A DNA stretch of 6,782 nt, from NCBI GenBank assembly GCA_026125835.1, contig JAHCKJ010000118.1:1-6782 (forward strand). The letters run 5' to 3'. This document shows positions 1-5,891 of the stretch, one piece after another (within the stretch, counting starts at the first letter, position 1; each line of letters begins with the position of its first letter). The position numbers and the translations under genes were made by a program. The notes beneath the pieces are model-generated. The model did not search any database and was not told the DNA's origin. It saw only the letters and a program-made list of their open reading frames with translations. The stretch is from Sphingopyxis sp. GTDB lineage: Bacteria > Pseudomonadota > Alphaproteobacteria > Sphingomonadales > Sphingomonadaceae.

Positions 1-908
1 TCATGCCCAATCTGTCGCCGCCGGTGACCACCGCCGAGGAAGGCCGCGCCTATCGCGACCGCATCAACGCCGCGGTGCCTGCCGATCTCGATTTCACCCC
101 GCTGATCGTCGCCTATCTGACCGACGCCACCGACGCGGACGAAATCGCGCGCGGCCATGCCGAGGGTGTATTCACCGCCGCCAAACTCTACCCCGCCCAC
201 GCCACCACCGGCAGCGCGCACGGGGTCACCGACGTCGCCAACATCATGGGCGTGCTGGAACGGATGCAGGCGATCGGCATGCCGCTGCTGATCCACGGCG
301 AGGTCACCGACCATGATGTCGACATCTTCGACCGCGAGGCGGTGTTCATCGACCGCACGCTCGCCCCGCTGGTCAAGCAGCTGCCCGATCTCAAGATCGT
401 CTTTGAACATATCACCACCGCCGAAGCCGCGCAGTTCGTCGCGGGCGCCCCCGCCAATGTCGCCGCGACGATCACCCCGCAGCACCTCCACATCAACCGC
501 AACGCGATGCTCGTCGGCGGCATTCGCCCGCACGCCTATTGCCTGCCCGTCGCCAAGCGCGAGCATCACCGGCTCGCGGTGCGCGCCGCGGCGACTTCGG
601 GCTCGCCCAAATTCTTCCTCGGCACCGACAGCGCCCCGCACGCGGTGCATACCAAGGAGGCGTCGTGCGGCTGCGCGGGTATTTTCAACGCGCCTTATGC
701 ACTGGAGAGCTATATCACCGCGTTCGATCAGGATGACGCGCTGGACCATTTCGAAGGATTTGCCAGCGTACATGGGCCGCGTTTCTATGGCCTGCCGCTC
801 AATGACGGCACGATCACGCTGGAACGTGGCGAAACGCTGGTGCCGGACAAGGTCGGCGACGTCGTGCCATTCCACGCGGGCGAAACCCTGGCTTGGCGGC
901 TGACCTAA
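1..908 (+). CDS. pyrC: Dihydroorotase, class II, 5'-truncated by window edge
   Basis: Zinc amidohydrolase of de novo pyrimidine synthesis that interconverts N-carbamoyl-L-aspartate and L-dihydroorotate in the cytosol. Similarity to E. coli PyrC is clear throughout. The ATG at 3 is internal: the visible MPNLSPPVTT matches family residues near 43, so roughly 40 N-terminal residues, including the metal-binding HxH (DWHLHLRDG-type motif), lie left of the window. The first two bases are the tail of the preceding codon. Counting that Met as 1, visible active-site residues are Lys61 (FTAAKLYP, the carboxylated bridging lysine), His98 (IHGEV), His136 (FEHITT) and Asp209 (GTDSAPH). The substrate-loop signatures NRN and GGIRPH and a SCGCAG motif are also present. 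The reading frame is intact to the TAA. It converges on rarD, with 31 bp between the stops; that gap holds a short CCCC/GGGG stem (916-919 with 928-931). Truncation is an edge effect, not decay. Confidence 0.96.
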   Translation, partial: MPNLSPPVTTAEEGRAYRDRINAAVPADLDFTPLIVAYLTDATDADEIARGHAEGVFTAAKLYPAHATTGSAHGVTDVANIMGVLERMQAIGMPLLIHGEVTDHDVDIFDREAVFIDRTLAPLVKQLPDLKIVFEHITTAEAAQFVAGAPANVAATITPQHLHINRNAMLVGGIRPHAYCLPVAKREHHRLAVRAAATSGSPKFFLGTDSAPHAVHTKEASCGCAGIFNAPYALESYITAFDQDDALDHFEGFASVHGPRFYGLPLNDGTITLERGETLVPDKVGDVVPFHAGETLAWRLT

Positions 909-939
909 CGCGTTGCCCCACCTTCGCGGGGTGACCGGA

Positions 940-1857
940 TCACGCGCAGACCACCATCCGCTCGGCGCGCATCTTGCGCCACATGTCGAAACTGAACACC
1001 GCGATGCTGGCCCAGATCAGCAGGAAGCAGAACATCTGCGCGGGTTTCAGCGGTTCGTGGAACACGAACAGGCCCAGCAGGAACGCAATGCTGGGCGCCA
1101 GATATTGCACGAACCCCAATGCGGCATAGCTCATCCGCCGCGCCGCCGTCGCGAACAGCAACAGCGGTATCGCGGTCACCACGCCCGCTGCGGCCAGCAA
1201 CCAGCTGACCTCGGCGCCCGACGCAAAACCGAGGCCGTCGCCGATCCATATATAATAGCCCGCCGCCGCCAGCGACACGGGCAACAACAAGGTTGTCTCG
1301 ATCGCCAGCCCCGGCAACGACCCCACCGGCACGATTTTTCGCAGCAGTCCATAGGTGCCGAAACTCAGCGCCAGCGTCAGGCTGATCCACAAGGTATCCA
1401 GCGCGCCCGCGAGCAGGATAGCGACCCCGACCGCGGCAATGACCACCGCAACCGCCTGCAACCGCGACAGCCTCTCGCCCAGAAACATCATCCCGAGCAG
1501 CACATTGACCAGCGGATTGAGATAATAGCCAAGGCTCGCCGCCAGCACATGGTCAGTGAACACTGCATGGATATAGACCAGCCAGTTGAGCGCGATCAGA
1601 AGCGAACTGGCGAGCAACAGCCGCAGCACCCGCCAGTCCTTCAGCGCCGCCAGATATTCGCCGATCTGGCGGCGGAACGCCATGATGACAAAGCATAACG
1701 GCAGCGACCAGACGATCCGCTGCGCCAGCACCTCGACCGGCGGCACATCGTCCAGCAGTTTGAAGAACAGCGGGACAAAGCCCCAGATGCCATAGGCCGC
1801 GAGCGCGAAAGGCAGGCCGCGCTGTTGCGCTTCCGCTGGAGCGGCGGGGCTGGTCAT
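940..1857 (-). CDS. rarD: EamA/DMT-family transporter, RarD type
   Basis: Integral inner-membrane protein of the drug/metabolite transporter superfamily. It is 305 residues, close to the ~296 of E. coli RarD, with about ten hydrophobic segments arranged as two EamA halves (roughly residues 15-150 and 155-290). Diagnostic RarD stretches are LALAAYGIWGFVPLFFK-like near the N-terminus, SLGYYLNPLVNVLLGMMFLGER in the first half, and the GVVTAIPLLLFATAARR and LGFVQYLAPSIAFLLG blocks in the second half. RarD proteins are often labelled chloramphenicol-sensitive proteins, but the transported substrate is not established, so no substrate is claimed. The ATG at 1857 puts about 16 polar residues before the first membrane segment, as in the family. 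No good Shine-Dalgarno sequence is seen in front of it. Its start lies 28 bp after the stop of the small membrane protein gene on the same strand, so the two may be co-transcribed. Confidence 0.93.
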   Translation of the reverse strand: MTSPAAPAEAQQRGLPFALAAYGIWGFVPLFFKLLDDVPPVEVLAQRIVWSLPLCFVIMAFRRQIGEYLAALKDWRVLRLLLASSLLIALNWLVYIHAVFTDHVLAASLGYYLNPLVNVLLGMMFLGERLSRLQAVAVVIAAVGVAILLAGALDTLWISLTLALSFGTYGLLRKIVPVGSLPGLAIETTLLLPVSLAAAGYYIWIGDGLGFASGAEVSWLLAAAGVVTAIPLLLFATAARRMSYAALGFVQYLAPSIAFLLGLFVFHEPLKPAQMFCFLLIWASIAVFSFDMWRKMRAERMVVCA

Positions 1858-1885
1858 CGGGGGGACAATGGCTTTCGGTGGAAAA

Positions 1886-2107
1886 TCAGATGATGCCGCC
1901 GCCGAGCGACAGGCGGATAATGCCGATCACGACGACGACGATGTTGAGATTGCGGCCGCTCGTTTTGTCCGACATCGCGCCGAGCGCCAGCCCGACGACC
2001 GCGAAGGGAACGATGACCCAATTGGCCCATCCGAGCAAAGGGATGAAAGCAAAAACCGCCAAAATCAAAGCGATAATGCCGATGACGAGCGAAGCGATGT
2101 TGAGCAT
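1886..2107 (-). CDS. Small conserved-type membrane protein, function unknown
   Basis: A 73-residue, strongly hydrophobic protein. Residues 1-24 (MLNIASLVIGIIALILAVFAF onward) and 27-45 form two likely membrane helices with a Trp-Asn-Trp at their junction. A polar stretch SDKTSGRN (about 46-53) follows, then a third hydrophobic segment to the C-terminal GGGII. The small hydrophobic design with repeated Ile/Leu/Val/Gly resembles little DUF4190-like membrane proteins, but no family is assigned firmly. It is chosen over the longer antisense and frame-shifted readings because only this frame gives coherent membrane segments. The ATG at 2107 has no clear Shine-Dalgarno sequence, and no in-frame start was found in the immediately preceding codons. 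It sits 28 bp upstream of rarD on the same strand and is divergent from the glycine-zipper gene. Function is unknown. Confidence 0.72.
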   Translation of the reverse strand: MLNIASLVIGIIALILAVFAFIPLLGWANWVIVPFAVVGLALGAMSDKTSGRNLNIVVVVIGIIRLSLGGGII

Positions 2108-2198
2108 GGCACGACTGTCGCACGCCGATGGCGATGCGACAAGACCCTTTCAGTTCATCGACGATATGGCTCGCTTCGTCTTGTTGCCTCGGGTTCAT

Positions 2199-2224
2199 GC
2201 AACGCCATGCGGACCCGGCTCGTT
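2199..2224 (+). promoter_or_regulatory. Candidate EcfG-type promoter for the glycine-zipper gene
   Basis: GCAAC (2199-2203) is separated by 17 bases from CGTT (2221-2224) and followed by TT. The general-stress ECF sigma factor EcfG of Alphaproteobacteria recognises GGAAC-N16/17-CGTT, so this is one mismatch away. It lies about 63 bases before the ATG, a normal distance. The same TGCAAC/CGTTT pair is found upstream of csbD. The promoter role is inferred. Apart from this site and the ribosome binding site, nothing else is recognised in the 180-base gap 2108-2287. Confidence 0.42.
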
Positions 2225-2287
2225 TTCTCCTCGAAGCGCCAAGGCCCGCCCGGCGGACAAAGGTGCGAAACCAGGAAAGGATATAAG

Positions 2288-2677
2288 ATGCTTACGTTGA
2301 ACAAAAGCCTGATGGGCGCATGCGCCGCCGTCGGCGTCGCGCTGACCGCTCCGGCCCACGCCGGCATCGCGGCCCCCGAACGGGCTCCGGCTTTTCACCA
2401 GTTCGACCAGTCGAGCAGCTATTATGATCGGGACAAGCGCCGCTATCGCGACCAGCGTGTCAACGCCAACACCCGTATCTGGCGTGATCGCGACGGCCGC
2501 TATCGCTGCCGCAAGGACAACGGCACGACCGGCCTGCTGATCGGCGGCGCGGTCGGTGGTCTGGCCGGTCATGAAATCGCCGGTCGCGGTGACAAAACCT
2601 TGGGCGCCATTCTCGGCGCAGCCGGTGGCGCCCTGCTCGGCCGCGAGATCGACCGCGACAAATATCGCTGCCGTTAA
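2288..2677 (+). CDS. Exported glycine-zipper protein (17 kDa antigen-like)
   Basis: A 129-residue protein with a signal peptide: positive Asn-Lys at 5-6, hydrophobic core 8-21, and a likely cleavage after AHA at 23-25. The mature part begins with a charged, tyrosine- and arginine-rich stretch (about 45-78, repeated R-D/R-Y motifs). A glycine-zipper segment follows: GLLIGGAVGGLAG (82-94) and LGAILGAAGGALLG (105-118), separated by EIAGRGDKT. This is the pattern of glycine-zipper 2TM / Rickettsia 17 kDa surface antigen-type domains, which sit in or on the outer envelope. There is no lipobox; Cys12 is inside the signal core. Cys74 and Cys128 flank the zipper and could form a disulfide. AGGAAAGG at 2273-2280 is a good ribosome binding site, which supports this ATG. 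Open frame extends upstream to 1868, but only as antisense to the small membrane gene. The role is probably envelope structural or stress-related; the exact function is unknown. Confidence 0.86.
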   Translation: MLTLNKSLMGACAAVGVALTAPAHAGIAAPERAPAFHQFDQSSSYYDRDKRRYRDQRVNANTRIWRDRDGRYRCRKDNGTTGLLIGGAVGGLAGHEIAGRGDKTLGAILGAAGGALLGREIDRDKYRCR

Positions 2678-2737
2678 GCGACAGAGACCCCGTTACGGGT
2701 GTGGGTCCGAGACCCCTCCGCCCGCACACGTGATGGA

Positions 2738-2767
2738 GAGGGCGTCGACCTGGTCGTCGGCGCCCTC
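2738..2767. terminator. Strong 12-bp hairpin after the glycine-zipper gene
   Basis: GAGGGCGTCGAC (2738-2749) pairs with GTCGGCGCCCTC (2756-2767) around the 6-base loop CTGGTC. All pairs are Watson-Crick except one T-G. It lies about 60 bases after the stop of the glycine-zipper gene and 86 bases before the GNAT start. No T-run follows, so it is not a canonical intrinsic terminator. It may be a Rho-assisted terminator, a 3'-end stabiliser or a processing site. A smaller stem, GGGTC-CGA-GACCC, lies just upstream at 2703-2715. Nothing else is recognised in the gap 2678-2853. Confidence 0.4.
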
Positions 2768-2853
2768 AACATCATGTCTGGCGGACAGCTTCGACTTGTC
2801 CCGCCGCCCGACTTGGCCCAGAAGCGACCTTTCCTGACAATGGGGGAGGATTT

Positions 2854-3405
2854 ATGCTCAACGGCCCGCTGCTCGTCACCGCGCGCCTCATCCTGCGCCC
2901 GCCCGCCGCCGAGGATTTTGACGGCTTTGCGGACATGTGCGCCGAACCCGACACCATGAAATTCATTGGCGGAACCTGTCCGCGCGCCGCGGCGTGGCGG
3001 CAATGGTGTACGTTGGCCGGTGCCTGGCACATCCGCGGTTTTTCAATGTTCTCGGTCATCGAGCGCGCCACCGGCGAATGGGTCGGGCGGTTGGGGCCAT
3101 GGGAACCCGACGGCTGGCCCGCGCCCGAGATCGGCTATGGCGTGCGCGCCAAATTTGCGGGCAAAGGCTATGCGTTCGAAGGATCGGTCGCGGCCTGCGA
3201 CTTCGCCGTCGAATTTCTGAAATGGCCCGAACTGATGCACAGCATCGACCCGGCCAACACCCGGTCGCAGGCGCTGGCCGCACGGCTCGGCGCGACCAAC
3301 AGCGGCCCGACCCGCCTGCCCGCACCCTTTGAAGACGCTCCTGTCGACGCGTGGGTGCAGAGCGCCGATGCCTGGCGGGTCAAGCGCAAGGAGTTCCGGC
3401 CATGA
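2854..3405 (+). CDS. GNAT family N-acetyltransferase, RimJ/RimL type
   Basis: A 183-residue acetyltransferase of the Acetyltransf_3 (RimJ/RimL) branch, which moves acetyl from acetyl-CoA to an amine on a protein N-terminus or small molecule. The N-terminus has the branch hallmark TARLILRPP (9-17) followed by an acidic segment. Strand-like FSMFSVIERATGEWVGRLG (63-81) is followed by PEIGYGVRAKFAGKGYAFE (91-109), which contains the CoA pyrophosphate loop (R/Q-x-x-G-x-G/A style, here FAGKGYA). IDPANTRSQALAARLGA (131-147) is the conserved Asn/Ser helix. GGGGGAGGA just before the ATG is a strong ribosome binding site and fixes the start. The TGA overlaps the ATG of the next gene, which indicates translational coupling with the DUF1330 protein. 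The substrate cannot be told from sequence. Confidence 0.93.
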   Translation: MLNGPLLVTARLILRPPAAEDFDGFADMCAEPDTMKFIGGTCPRAAAWRQWCTLAGAWHIRGFSMFSVIERATGEWVGRLGPWEPDGWPAPEIGYGVRAKFAGKGYAFEGSVAACDFAVEFLKWPELMHSIDPANTRSQALAARLGATNSGPTRLPAPFEDAPVDAWVQSADAWRVKRKEFRP

Positions 3406-3842
3406 CCGACCGCCACATCGACCCCGAACGCGCCCGGTTCGACGCATTCAAGGCGCTGCCGCGCGATACCGTCATCCATATGCTGAACCTTGTCCGCTTC
3501 AAACGCGCGGCAAACTATCCTGCCGATCATCCGCTGGCCGCCAATGCGCTGACCGGCGCCGAAGCCTATGCCCGTTATGGGGCCGACAGCGGGCCGATAT
3601 TCCAGCGGGTCGGCGGCCGGATCATGTGGCGCGGCACGATGGAGGCGATGGTCATCGGCCCCGACGCCGAACATTGGGACGCGATATTCATCGCCGAATA
3701 TCCGACCAGCGCCGCCTTCATGGAAATGGTCACCGACCCGGTCTATCGCCAGGCCGTGATCCACCGGCAAGCCGCGGTCGAAACCTCGCGCCTGATCCGC
3801 TGCAATCCGAAAGCGTCCCTGTCCGGCACAGTTTTCGGCTAA
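3402..3842 (+). CDS. DUF1330 family protein
   Basis: A 146-residue cytosolic protein with the DUF1330 (dimeric alpha/beta barrel, ferredoxin-like) pattern. VIHMLNLVRFKR (24-35) is the first strand. Next come AYARYGADSGPIFQRVGGRIMWRG-type residues (55-78), WDAIFIAEYPTSAAFMEMVTDPVY (92-115) with the family's E-Y/F-P-S/T-x-A-A-F signature, and IHRQAAVETSRLI (120-132). The family has no firmly assigned reaction. The start is the ATG at 3402, overlapping the GNAT stop as ATGA and preceded by AAGGAG at 3388-3393. The open frame runs 17 codons further upstream but has no supporting site there. Overlap with the acetyltransferase suggests the two are made together; a joint role in small-molecule modification is only a guess. 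Confidence 0.9.
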   Translation: MTDRHIDPERARFDAFKALPRDTVIHMLNLVRFKRAANYPADHPLAANALTGAEAYARYGADSGPIFQRVGGRIMWRGTMEAMVIGPDAEHWDAIFIAEYPTSAAFMEMVTDPVYRQAVIHRQAAVETSRLIRCNPKASLSGTVFG

Positions 3843-3846
3843 TAAA

Positions 3847-3872
3847 GCGTTACCCGTTAACGCATTTTCTTT
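3847..3872 (+). terminator. Probable intrinsic terminator after the GNAT-DUF1330 pair
   Basis: GCGTTA (3847-3852) pairs perfectly with TAACGC (3858-3863) around CCCGT, followed by ATTTTCTTT (3864-3872). It begins four bases after the DUF1330 stop. The stem is only 6 bp, but the T-rich tail and position fit a Rho-independent terminator. It also separates this pair from the lipoprotein gene. Confidence 0.58.
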
Positions 3873-3928
3873 GCGCCTTTTTAACCAGGATCGGGCAATC
3901 CGGGTCAAAGATTAAGGGAGTGTTAGCG

Positions 3929-4678
3929 ATGATGTTGCGCGGAAAATGGCTGGTCACCGGTCTGCTGATCGTCGCGGCGCCGCTCGCGGGCTGCCGCGAC
4001 AACCCCAACGCAAAGGCTGAACTTGCGCCCCTCGACGACGGGCTGACCAATGCCGACCCGGCGATCAAGGGCGCGCTTGAAGACAAGATCATGGTCGACC
4101 CCAAGCTGGCGGGTCAGGCAAATCGCAATGCGGTCGGCCCCGGAAACAAGCCCGTCGACGGCGGCGTTCCTGGTGTGTCGGGCGGCAAGGCGGCGACCGC
4201 CGCCGAGGCGGCTGCGGCGCAAGCTGCGGGCAAGCTGCTCGCCGCGCCCAAGGCGCTGCCGATGGAGGCAGGCTGCGACGGCTGCGAGGCAAAGCAACGC
4301 CCCGTCACGATCGGAGCGCTCGCGCGCGACCAGGCAAAGGGTGCCTGCGACGGCAAGCTGACCTATGGCAACGCGTGGGCCGAACGCCTGCCGACAGCTT
4401 TCAAAGTCTATCCGCGCGCGACGTTGCGCGAAGCGGCCGGCATCGCAGGCGGCAAATGCAACATCCGCGTCGTCAATTTCCAGACCGCGGCATCGATTCA
4501 GGGCGTGCTCGATTATTATCACACGATGGCGGTGCGCGCCGGTTACTCGAGCGACCACCGCGTCAACGGCAACGAACATATGCTGGGCGGCACCAAGGGC
4601 GACCTCGCCTATGTCGTCATGGCGCGCCGCGACGGCGGTATGACCGACGTCGATCTGGTAGCGTCGGGCGGAAAATAA
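3929..4678 (+). CDS. Predicted lipoprotein, function unknown
   Basis: A 249-residue protein with a lipoprotein signal: Arg4 and Lys6, hydrophobic 7-18, then lipobox L-A-G-C with the lipidated Cys at 22. The residue after Cys is Arg, so no Asp inner-membrane retention signal sits at +2. An Ala/Gly/Pro-rich, probably disordered linker runs from about 28 to 110, with an Ala-rich stretch at 88-106. The C-terminal part (about 112-249) looks like a compact domain. It starts with GCDGC (Cys116, Cys119), has further cysteines at 140 and 177, an AWAERLP...KVYPRA stretch (149-164), a strand-like CNIRVVNFQT (177-186), the helix-like GVLDYYHTMAVRAGY (192-206), and a terminal strand AYVVMARRDGG (227-237). 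I recognise no named family, although the layout resembles uncharacterised sphingomonad lipoproteins. The start is set by AAGGGAG (3914-3920), eight bases before ATG 3929; a second ATG follows directly, and a GTG at 3920 is too close to that site. It is a single gene facing csbD. Confidence 0.85.
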   Translation: MMLRGKWLVTGLLIVAAPLAGCRDNPNAKAELAPLDDGLTNADPAIKGALEDKIMVDPKLAGQANRNAVGPGNKPVDGGVPGVSGGKAATAAEAAAAQAAGKLLAAPKALPMEAGCDGCEAKQRPVTIGALARDQAKGACDGKLTYGNAWAERLPTAFKVYPRATLREAAGIAGGKCNIRVVNFQTAASIQGVLDYYHTMAVRAGYSSDHRVNGNEHMLGGTKGDLAYVVMARRDGGMTDVDLVASGGK

Positions 4679-4735
4679 CCGATCGCATCATTGCGGGCGC
4701 AGCGACGCAAGCTCGACCAGCAATCATGCTTCAAC

Positions 4736-4769
4736 AAAAAAGGCTCCGGTCTCCCGGAGCCTTTTTCTT
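4736..4769. terminator. Bidirectional intrinsic terminator between lipoprotein gene and csbD
   Basis: GGCTCCGG (4742-4749) pairs perfectly with CCGGAGCC (4754-4761) around TCTC. Six A bases (4736-4741) lie before the stem and TTTTTCTT (4762-4769) after it. The A-tract and T-tract extend the pairing and give a U-run in both directions. It lies between two convergent genes, 57 bases past the lipoprotein stop and 17 bases past the csbD stop, and should serve both. Confidence 0.92.
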
Positions 4770-4786
4770 GTCTGGCGATCGGATCG

Positions 4787-4969
4787 TCAGACCTTGTCGC
4801 CCAGCGCACCCTGGACTTTGCCCTTCACATTCTGGGCTTCGCCCTTGCGCTCCTGCGCAATGCCTTCGGCTTGCAGCTTTTCGTTGCCGGTCACCTTGCC
4901 GATCGCCTGCTTGGTGTTGCCGATGGCTTCGTTGGCGAGGCCTTTGGCCTTTTCAGTGAGTTCACCCAT
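4787..4969 (-). CDS. CsbD-like general stress protein
   Basis: A 60-residue hydrophilic protein of the CsbD family, small abundant stress proteins of unknown mechanism known as sigma-B-controlled in Bacillus and widespread in Proteobacteria. The whole protein is the domain: MGELTEKAKGLANEAIG at the start, then GKVTGNEKLQAEG (24-36), and the typical closing KGEAQNVKGKVQGALGD. Composition is dominated by Lys, Glu, Gly, Ala and Gln, with no cysteine and no membrane segment. AAGGAGA (4976-4982 on the complementary strand) lies six bases before the ATG and fixes the start. An EcfG-like promoter lies about 50 bases upstream, which suits a stress gene. Transcription ends at the bidirectional terminator just past the stop. 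It is monocistronic. Confidence 0.94.
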   Translation of the reverse strand: MGELTEKAKGLANEAIGNTKQAIGKVTGNEKLQAEGIAQERKGEAQNVKGKVQGALGDKV

Positions 4970-5020
4970 GATATTTCTCCTTCGCTCGGGGACAGAGGCC
5001 GCTCGACCTCTTGTCCAACA

Positions 5021-5045
5021 AACGGGCGAAGCCCCGAAAAGTTGC
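5021..5045 (-). promoter_or_regulatory. Candidate EcfG-type promoter for csbD
   Basis: On the minus strand, GCAAC (5045-5041) is followed after exactly 16 bases by CGTT (5024-5021) and then TG. This is one base from the EcfG consensus GGAAC-N16/17-CGTT that drives the general stress response in Alphaproteobacteria. The -10 element is about 51 bases from the csbD ATG. CsbD-like proteins are classic stress-regulon members, which raises the likelihood. The promoter role is inferred from sequence alone. Confidence 0.5.
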
Positions 5046-5055
5046 AGGCCATTGC

Positions 5056-5088
5056 GATTAACCGTTTGTCAAAAAACGGATTTTAATC
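5056..5088 (-). terminator. AT-rich hairpin downstream of thiG
   Basis: GATTAA-CCGTTT (5056-5067) pairs with AAACGG (5074-5079) and TTAATC (5083-5088), giving 12 bp with a 3-base bulge (5080-5082) and loop GTCAAA. It lies 33 bases past the thiG stop and just upstream of the csbD promoter candidate. There is no long U-run after the stem in the thiG direction, so termination is plausible but not canonical. The rest of the gap 4970-5120 shows only the promoter candidate and the csbD ribosome binding site. Confidence 0.4.
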
Positions 5089-5120
5089 GGGAACAACGGG
5101 TGGGCGCAGCGCGTTTCGTG

Positions 5121-5891
5121 TCAGATGAGCCCCGCCAGCGGGCTCGACGGATCGGCATATTTGCGCAGCCCCATGCGCCCCGCCAGATAGGCATCGCGCC
5201 CCGCCTCTACCGCCTGACGCATCGCGCGCGCCATGCGGACAGGGTCTTTGGCTTCCGCGATTGCCGTGTTCATCAGCACCCCGTCGCAGCCCAGTTCCAT
5301 CGCCACCGCGGCATCGCTCGCCGTGCCGACCCCCGCATCGACGAGCACCGGCACCGATGCCCCCTCGACGATCAGACGGATCGTGACGCGGTTCTGGATG
5401 CCCAGCCCCGACCCGATCGGCGCGCCAAGCGGCATCACCGCGACCGCGCCCGCGTCCTCCAACTGCCTCGCCGCGATCGGATCGTCGACGCAATAAACCA
5501 TCGGCAGAAACCCTTCCTTGGCCAGCACCTCGGTCGCCTCCAGCGTCTCGCGCATGTTGGGATACAGCGTCCTGGCTTCGCCCAGCACTTCCAGCTTCAC
5601 CAGATCCCAGCCGCCCGCTTCGCGCGCCAGCCGCAAGGTGCGGATTGCATCGTCGGCGTTGAAGCAGCCCGCGGTGTTGGGCAGATAGGTGATCGTCTTG
5701 GGGTCGATATAGTCGGTCAGCATCGGCGCGGTCGGGTCCGACACATTGACCCGGCGCACCGCGACGGTGACGATCTCCGCCCCCGACGCCGCGACCGCGG
5801 CGGCATTCTGCTCGAAATCCTTGTACTTGCCGGTCCCGACAATCAGCCGCGACGTGAAAGTCCGTCCGGCAACGCTCCAACTGTCGGTCAA
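5121..5891 (-). CDS. thiG: Thiazole synthase ThiG
   Basis: Builds the thiazole phosphate ring of thiamine from 1-deoxy-D-xylulose 5-phosphate, dehydroglycine/iminoacetate and sulfur carried on the ThiS thiocarboxylate. It is a cytosolic TIM-barrel enzyme of 256 residues, the same length as E. coli ThiG. Visible blocks are SRLIVGTGKY near residue 14, VTVAVRRVN (42-50), LPNTAG (70-75), WDLVKLEVL with the Schiff-base lysine at 99, VMPLGAPIGSG (152-162), VPVLVDAGVG and GVLMNTAIA (phosphate and substrate loops). The start is probably TTG at 5891, giving MTDSW and a 6-base gap to AGGAGG. A tandem TTG at 5894 would add one Leu but leaves only 3 bases to that site. The TTG overlaps the thiS TGA as TTGA, so translation is coupled to ThiS, its sulfur donor partner. 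No thiE or thiO follows within the window. Confidence 0.95.
   Translation of the reverse strand: MTDSWSVAGRTFTSRLIVGTGKYKDFEQNAAAVAASGAEIVTVAVRRVNVSDPTAPMLTDYIDPKTITYLPNTAGCFNADDAIRTLRLAREAGGWDLVKLEVLGEARTLYPNMRETLEATEVLAKEGFLPMVYCVDDPIAARQLEDAGAVAVMPLGAPIGSGLGIQNRVTIRLIVEGASVPVLVDAGVGTASDAAVAMELGCDGVLMNTAIAEAKDPVRMARAMRQAVEAGRDAYLAGRMGLRKYADPSSPLAGLI

Noticed and set aside
1..908. pyrC as a degraded or N-terminally deleted dihydroorotase
   Set aside because: The frame is open to the first base and the missing HxH region lies exactly beyond the window edge, so the truncation is artificial.
913..1698. 261-codon open frame opposite rarD
   Set aside because: Composition is dominated by Arg, Gln and His, with no domain logic. 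RarD on the other strand is unmistakable.
1868..2287. N-terminal extension of the glycine-zipper protein frame
   Set aside because: The upstream part is antisense to the small membrane protein gene. The signal peptide and a good ribosome binding site place the start at 2288.
2684..2716. Direct repeat GAGACCCC at 2684-2691 and 2709-2716
   Set aside because: Only 8 bases and two copies, consistent with chance in GC-rich DNA. No array or element boundary is associated with it.
3857..3915. CtrA-type TTAA-N7-TTAA site near the repeated TTAA words
   Set aside because: TTAA occurs at 3857, 3881 and 3912 but no pair has the 7-base spacing. The first is part of the terminator stem.
3329..3928. N-terminal extension of the lipoprotein frame through the DUF1330 region
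   Set aside because: It is an out-of-frame reading of DUF1330. The lipobox signal peptide and AAGGGAG fix the start at 3929.
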